A stretch of DNA of 64,000 bases from Blumeriella jaapii (taxonomy: Eukaryota > Ascomycota > Leotiomycetes > Helotiales > Drepanopezizaceae). Below are positions 60,750-64,000 of this stretch, piece by piece. The DNA is taken from NCBI GenBank assembly GCA_009599575.1, contig VWND01000073.1:62001-126000 (forward strand), written 5' to 3'. The notes beneath the pieces were generated by a model. That model did no database searches, was not told the origin of the DNA, and was given only the letters and a program-made list of their open reading frames with translations. The translations under genes were made by a program, and so were the position numbers. How positions within the stretch are numbered: position 1 is the stretch's first letter; every line of letters starts with the position of its first letter.

Positions 60750-62723
60750 ATGGCGGATTGGTTAAGGCCCGTGTTCGGGCGAGGCAGAACACAAGGCGTG
60801 TCGAATATCAGTGACCGAGCAAGCAACATCTCTTTCGACGAGAGCGTTGCTGGCATGGAGAGCGAGGATGGAAACTCGGTCCATGCAAGTACGCCTCGTC
60901 TTCGGCCGACGTCGCGAGTATCGTCGTACATTGGCATACGCCCCTCCACGCCTCCGGTTCTTCCTACGCCCGATACCTTCTTCAGCTTCCGAGACCCAGA
61001 GAGCGTGTACCGTAGGTGCTCATGGCCGCCTTCAGCCTTCACTTGACCTACCTGGACGATGATCGCGATTGCTGACGAGCACGGTGATCTTAGATGCGCC
61101 TTCTGGGGACCAGCTGGTAGAAATGCTCAAGGTGGTGATGATGAATCAAAGCTCCGTTGCTTCCGTGCCCATCGAATACAACAGCACCATCCTGCACGTG
61201 CTGGAAGCGTACCAAGAGCTACAATCAGAAGTTCGGAGAAAGGAAGAGTCGATGGAGGAACTGAAACGAACCCACACCAAGGACATCAAGGATTTTGAGA
61301 CATTGGCTACTCAGTGGGAGCTGAAGGAGCGCGATTACAAGAGAGAGATCCGGCAGATGGAGATTCTGCTGGGCAAGACGGAGGGCGGGTTGGCGAAGGT
61401 CACTTTGGCCAGGAGCAAGAGTACAGTTCACGGGTCCAACATTGGGGAAAAGATCGGGCGAGATGTCGGGACGATCAAGGCGAGGCATTTTGCTCGCACT
61501 TCTAAGGGTACGGCTTTGCTTTTCTGCCACAGTTCCGTGTCGACTGACTTCATGCAGGCCGTTCGGACGATACCACGGATGGGTTGAGTGATCTAACACC
61601 CGATGATAAGTATCGAGGTAACTTCCGCCCTTCTACCTGGTCCTACTACATCGCTCACACACACACTACAGCCGATCGCTTCTTCAAGACTAGGATCAGA
61701 GCCAATGCGCAAGGAATGGTGACCAACGTCGGCAACAAACGACCGGAATTTCCTTCCAAGGACCGTGTTCTACAGCCGCGGGCTTCCACTGGAAGTTTCC
61801 CAATTCACACCTCACCCGAAGAGCTGAATGAACCGGTGCCACCACAAGGTCCAAATTTGGACTTGGCGTTGCTCAGCAAGACCCAGCTTGCGGATCTGGA
61901 GCGACAGCGAGCACATGCGGAGTTCGGAGTGGCATTCGATTCATCGTCCGAGTCCGAGTCGAGCACGAACTCGCCCGACCGCAAGACCGAAACCTCACTA
62001 CCGGTGATGGCGCCTTCAGGGCTCGGGATTGGGTTCCAGGCCAAGCACACGCCAGTCTATCCGAAGGGCCCCGTCAGGCAGATGCGAGAACCAACAGGCT
62101 CGGGAGGTCGTTATGCCAGCCTGGCCCAGGAAGCGCCTTCGCAGGTTGCGTTTTCATTCCGACCGGGCGACGATGAAGTCCTTGCGCAGAGAGCCAGGAC
62201 CGGCCAGACACCAAGAAGGATCCCCGAACGCCGCAGCTACCATCAGCGCTCCACAGAGGCGGGCGAGCCGCACGGTGAATCGGCGTCTGTTGCCAGAGAC
62301 AGTGTCGCAGAGACGGTGGTCCGTCCGTCCAAACCCGAACCGGCAGTGCCGGCCGGAAGACCGGCCACGCTATCCAGAACGTCCAGCCGTAGCCGCCCAC
62401 GAGAGATCCAAGAGGCCGAGCTGGTGAAACGCGATGATTCGAACAGCAGCTTCGTGACGGCCCTGCGCGACAACTCGGGCCGCAGTAGCGCCAGTGGCGC
62501 GCAGGACCACGGCCAGCGTCGACGGAGACTCGACCGAAACTCGGGCAGCAGCGAGGCCGTTGCTGCTGCTGCGAGGGCTCTCGCTGCTGCAAAGAAGAGG
62601 CCGGCCTTGGACCAGTCGAGCTCGTCCGGGGATCGGGGGCCAGGGCGAGGAGCAGCCAGGATAGCGTGTCTGTGGGAAGTCGGGGCCGGAGCGAGCAAGG
62701 CGAGCCAGGGAATTAGGACGTGA
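60750..62723 (+). CDS. Unrecognised coiled-coil protein
   Basis: Four exons, 595 residues; introns 61,012-61,093, 61,508-61,557 and 61,618-61,671, all in frame. The N-terminus (MADWLRPVFGRGRTQGVSNI) and first 85 residues are Ser/Pro-rich. Residues about 88-200 form a helical region: EMLKVVMMNQSS, ILHVLEAYQELQSEVRRKEE, then a charged coiled coil to about 195 (ELKERDYKREIRQMEILLGK). GRDVGTIKARHFAR and DKYRADRFFKTRIRANAQGM follow. The remainder is disordered (Ser, Arg, Pro), with an Ala-rich AVAAAARALAAAKKRP near the end. No enzyme motif or membrane segment. The last about 25 residues look atypical; the +1 frame there reads as a Ser/Gly-rich tail, so the true C-terminus may differ. Confidence 0.75.
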
Positions 62724-63598
62724 TGGCCATGGGAAGGGTGTGCAATGAACGAACGGCCGGCGGCACGCGATGTCTAGCAGACACCCCCAGACAGGCAGAG
62801 AGAGAGAGACGGAGCATGAGATACGCGCTGTATCTGGCAACGAGACCGAGAACTACTACTACTATTTACCTTGCATGTCCAGTACCGAAGCAGAGAACCA
62901 ACCCCCCCCCACGAGGGTTGCAAAGAAGCGAAGATCTGTCTCTACTGTACTGTACTGTACAATACCGTACCTACTGCTACTACCATCGTCCTCGCTTGGT
63001 GAATGCAGGATGGCATCGATTGAGTGCAATTCCTTCTCATAAGAGAGGTAGGTCGGTACTAGGTAGTGCAATATAATGTATATTAAATATTGTGTTTTGT
63101 TTATACATATCCGGCTCACCTCCCTGTTTTGCCCTGGGCTCGCATTTGGCGAGTTTGGCCGGCCTTTTCCCACCACCTCGGAAGGAATGACGAGATGACA
63201 GATTCGATGATCGATCCCCAGCCAAGTTGCAATAAAGTAAGGTCCGAAACGGCTTATCTGCGTTGATTGTCAGGATTGATGAACATGAAAGAAAGGACTT
63301 ACATCGAGCCCCCCAATTGGATGGATGGGTGACCGATCTCACAATGGCAGATGTGCATGACGAACTTGCACTTGCCGCCAAGGTGAGAAGGAAGAAGAAG
63401 AAGTAGAGGATGATGAAGAAGAAGAAGTAGAAGAAGAAGAAGAAGGGGAAGAAGAAGAAGAAGAAGGAAAAGTCAAGGCATCGACCATCACATAAGTAAC
63501 GGCTTACCATCCCGACTCTCCTACTTCGAGATAGGCTTCAGCAGACTCGACCATTTCTTGGCCTGGACCAACTGCTCGCGGCAGCCGGTTCGTTCACC
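62724..63598. other. Intergenic with GAA repeat and octamer cluster
   Basis: No supported gene. Three overlapping TACTGTAC octamers lie at 62,943-62,960. A GAA/GAAG-rich microsatellite runs from about 63,385 to 63,472. The segment 63,473-63,598 is the likely promoter and leader of the next gene. Confidence 0.5.
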
Positions 63599-64000
63599 AT
63601 GAGGTTCTCAGCTCTTGCACTCGCCAACTTCTGCTTGACTCTGGCCACCGTCGACGCCCACCCTGGGCATGATGTGCAGCAGGAGATCAAGGAACTGGCT
63701 GCCTTTTACCAAAATGTCCCTCGTGATTTCATGAGCCGATGCGCGTCCCAGCTGAAAGCCAGAGGCCATGAGGACCGCAACATCGCGAGACGATCGGCCA
63801 TCTTGAAAGTCGAGAGAGAGAAGAGAGGCCTGCACACTGGTCAGTCGACGCCGGTACCAGATGCATCGTATTGCTGACGACGGTCCCAGATCGACCTGTC
63901 CTTGCCGCACGAGATAACCGTGAGTTGATCTTGAACACGAGTCATCTGTCGCCCATCGCCTATACGCCCGACACCCCAGCCGATGTTCTCTTTGCTGGGA
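63599..64000 (+). CDS. Secreted intradiol ring-cleavage dioxygenase-like protein, 5' part
   Basis: Start of a fungal extracellular dioxygenase of the catechol 1,2-dioxygenase fold (non-haem Fe3+), proposed to open aromatic rings outside the cell. The gene runs off the right window edge, so the iron-binding Tyr and His residues are not visible. The N-terminus is a signal peptide (MRFSALALANFCLTLATVDA, cut probably before HPGHD). The family pro-region follows: HPGHDVQQEIKELAAF, CASQLKARG, NIARRSA, REKRGL. After a 50-bp intron (63,840-63,889) comes LNTSHLSPIAYTPDTPADVL and FAG, matching the segment just before the catalytic domain in this family. Start and splice junctions fit well. Confidence 0.85.

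Noticed and set aside
60749..60772. Box A-like sequence (GGCGGATTGGTTAAGGC)
   Set aside because: It overlaps the start codon and first codons of the coiled-coil gene; no tRNA fold or box B follows.

Overview
The window comes from a filamentous ascomycete (Pezizomycotina). Genes on the right half have several very short introns (47-138 bp) with GT/AG ends and CTAAC/CTGAC-type branch points. The proteins are typical of the group: SEC23, uL11/RPL12, an O-GlcNAc transferase-like TPR glycosyltransferase, a FlbD-type Myb factor, ureidoglycolate lyase, an NCBP3-like cap-binding protein and a secreted intradiol dioxygenase. The class cannot be fixed from the sequence alone.

The window has two compartments with a sharp border near 33.25-33.46 kb. 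Positions 1-33,250 are an extremely AT-rich, gene-free block of nested LTR retrotransposons degraded by repeat-induced point mutation (RIP): paired LTRs differ almost only by C-to-T and G-to-A changes, CpG is retained, and Gln/Arg/Trp codons have become stops. I could resolve these elements. Chromovirus A: 3' part at 1-2158, a second copy at 30,906-32,252, plus LTR fragments. Element F: a Ty3/gypsy remnant in three pieces. Element C: 5993-14,221, target-site duplication (TSD) CGTTG. Element D: 15,151-30,184, TSD ATTTT. Element B: 15,942-27,212 inside D, TSD GTAT. Element E: 9340-11,139 inside the reverse transcriptase of C, TSD AATAT. The order of events is F, then C and D into F, then B into D and E into C. 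Element E is the exception: its two 169-bp LTRs look identical and it shows no RIP, so it inserted after RIP stopped or in a form RIP did not detect.

Positions 33,460-64,000 are a normal-GC, gene-bearing region. In order: SEC23 (+), RPL12 (+), OGT-like GT41 gene (+), flbD (-), a gene-poor stretch of about 6.7 kb upstream of flbD, ureidoglycolate lyase (-), a lysine/acid-rich nuclear-type protein with a SANT-like C-terminus (+), NCBP3-like (+), an unrecognised coiled-coil protein (+), and the 5' end of an intradiol dioxygenase gene (+) cut by the window edge. These are mostly housekeeping or developmental genes and show no cluster logic. Intergenic DNA here carries many copies of the octamer TACTGTAC/GTACAGTA, sometimes as a 14-bp palindrome, all outside coding sequence.

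The best candidates for something new are the un-RIPed short element E, the long unrecognised coding-like region downstream of the integrase in element B, and the recurrent GTACAGTACTGTAC palindromes concentrated upstream of flbD.
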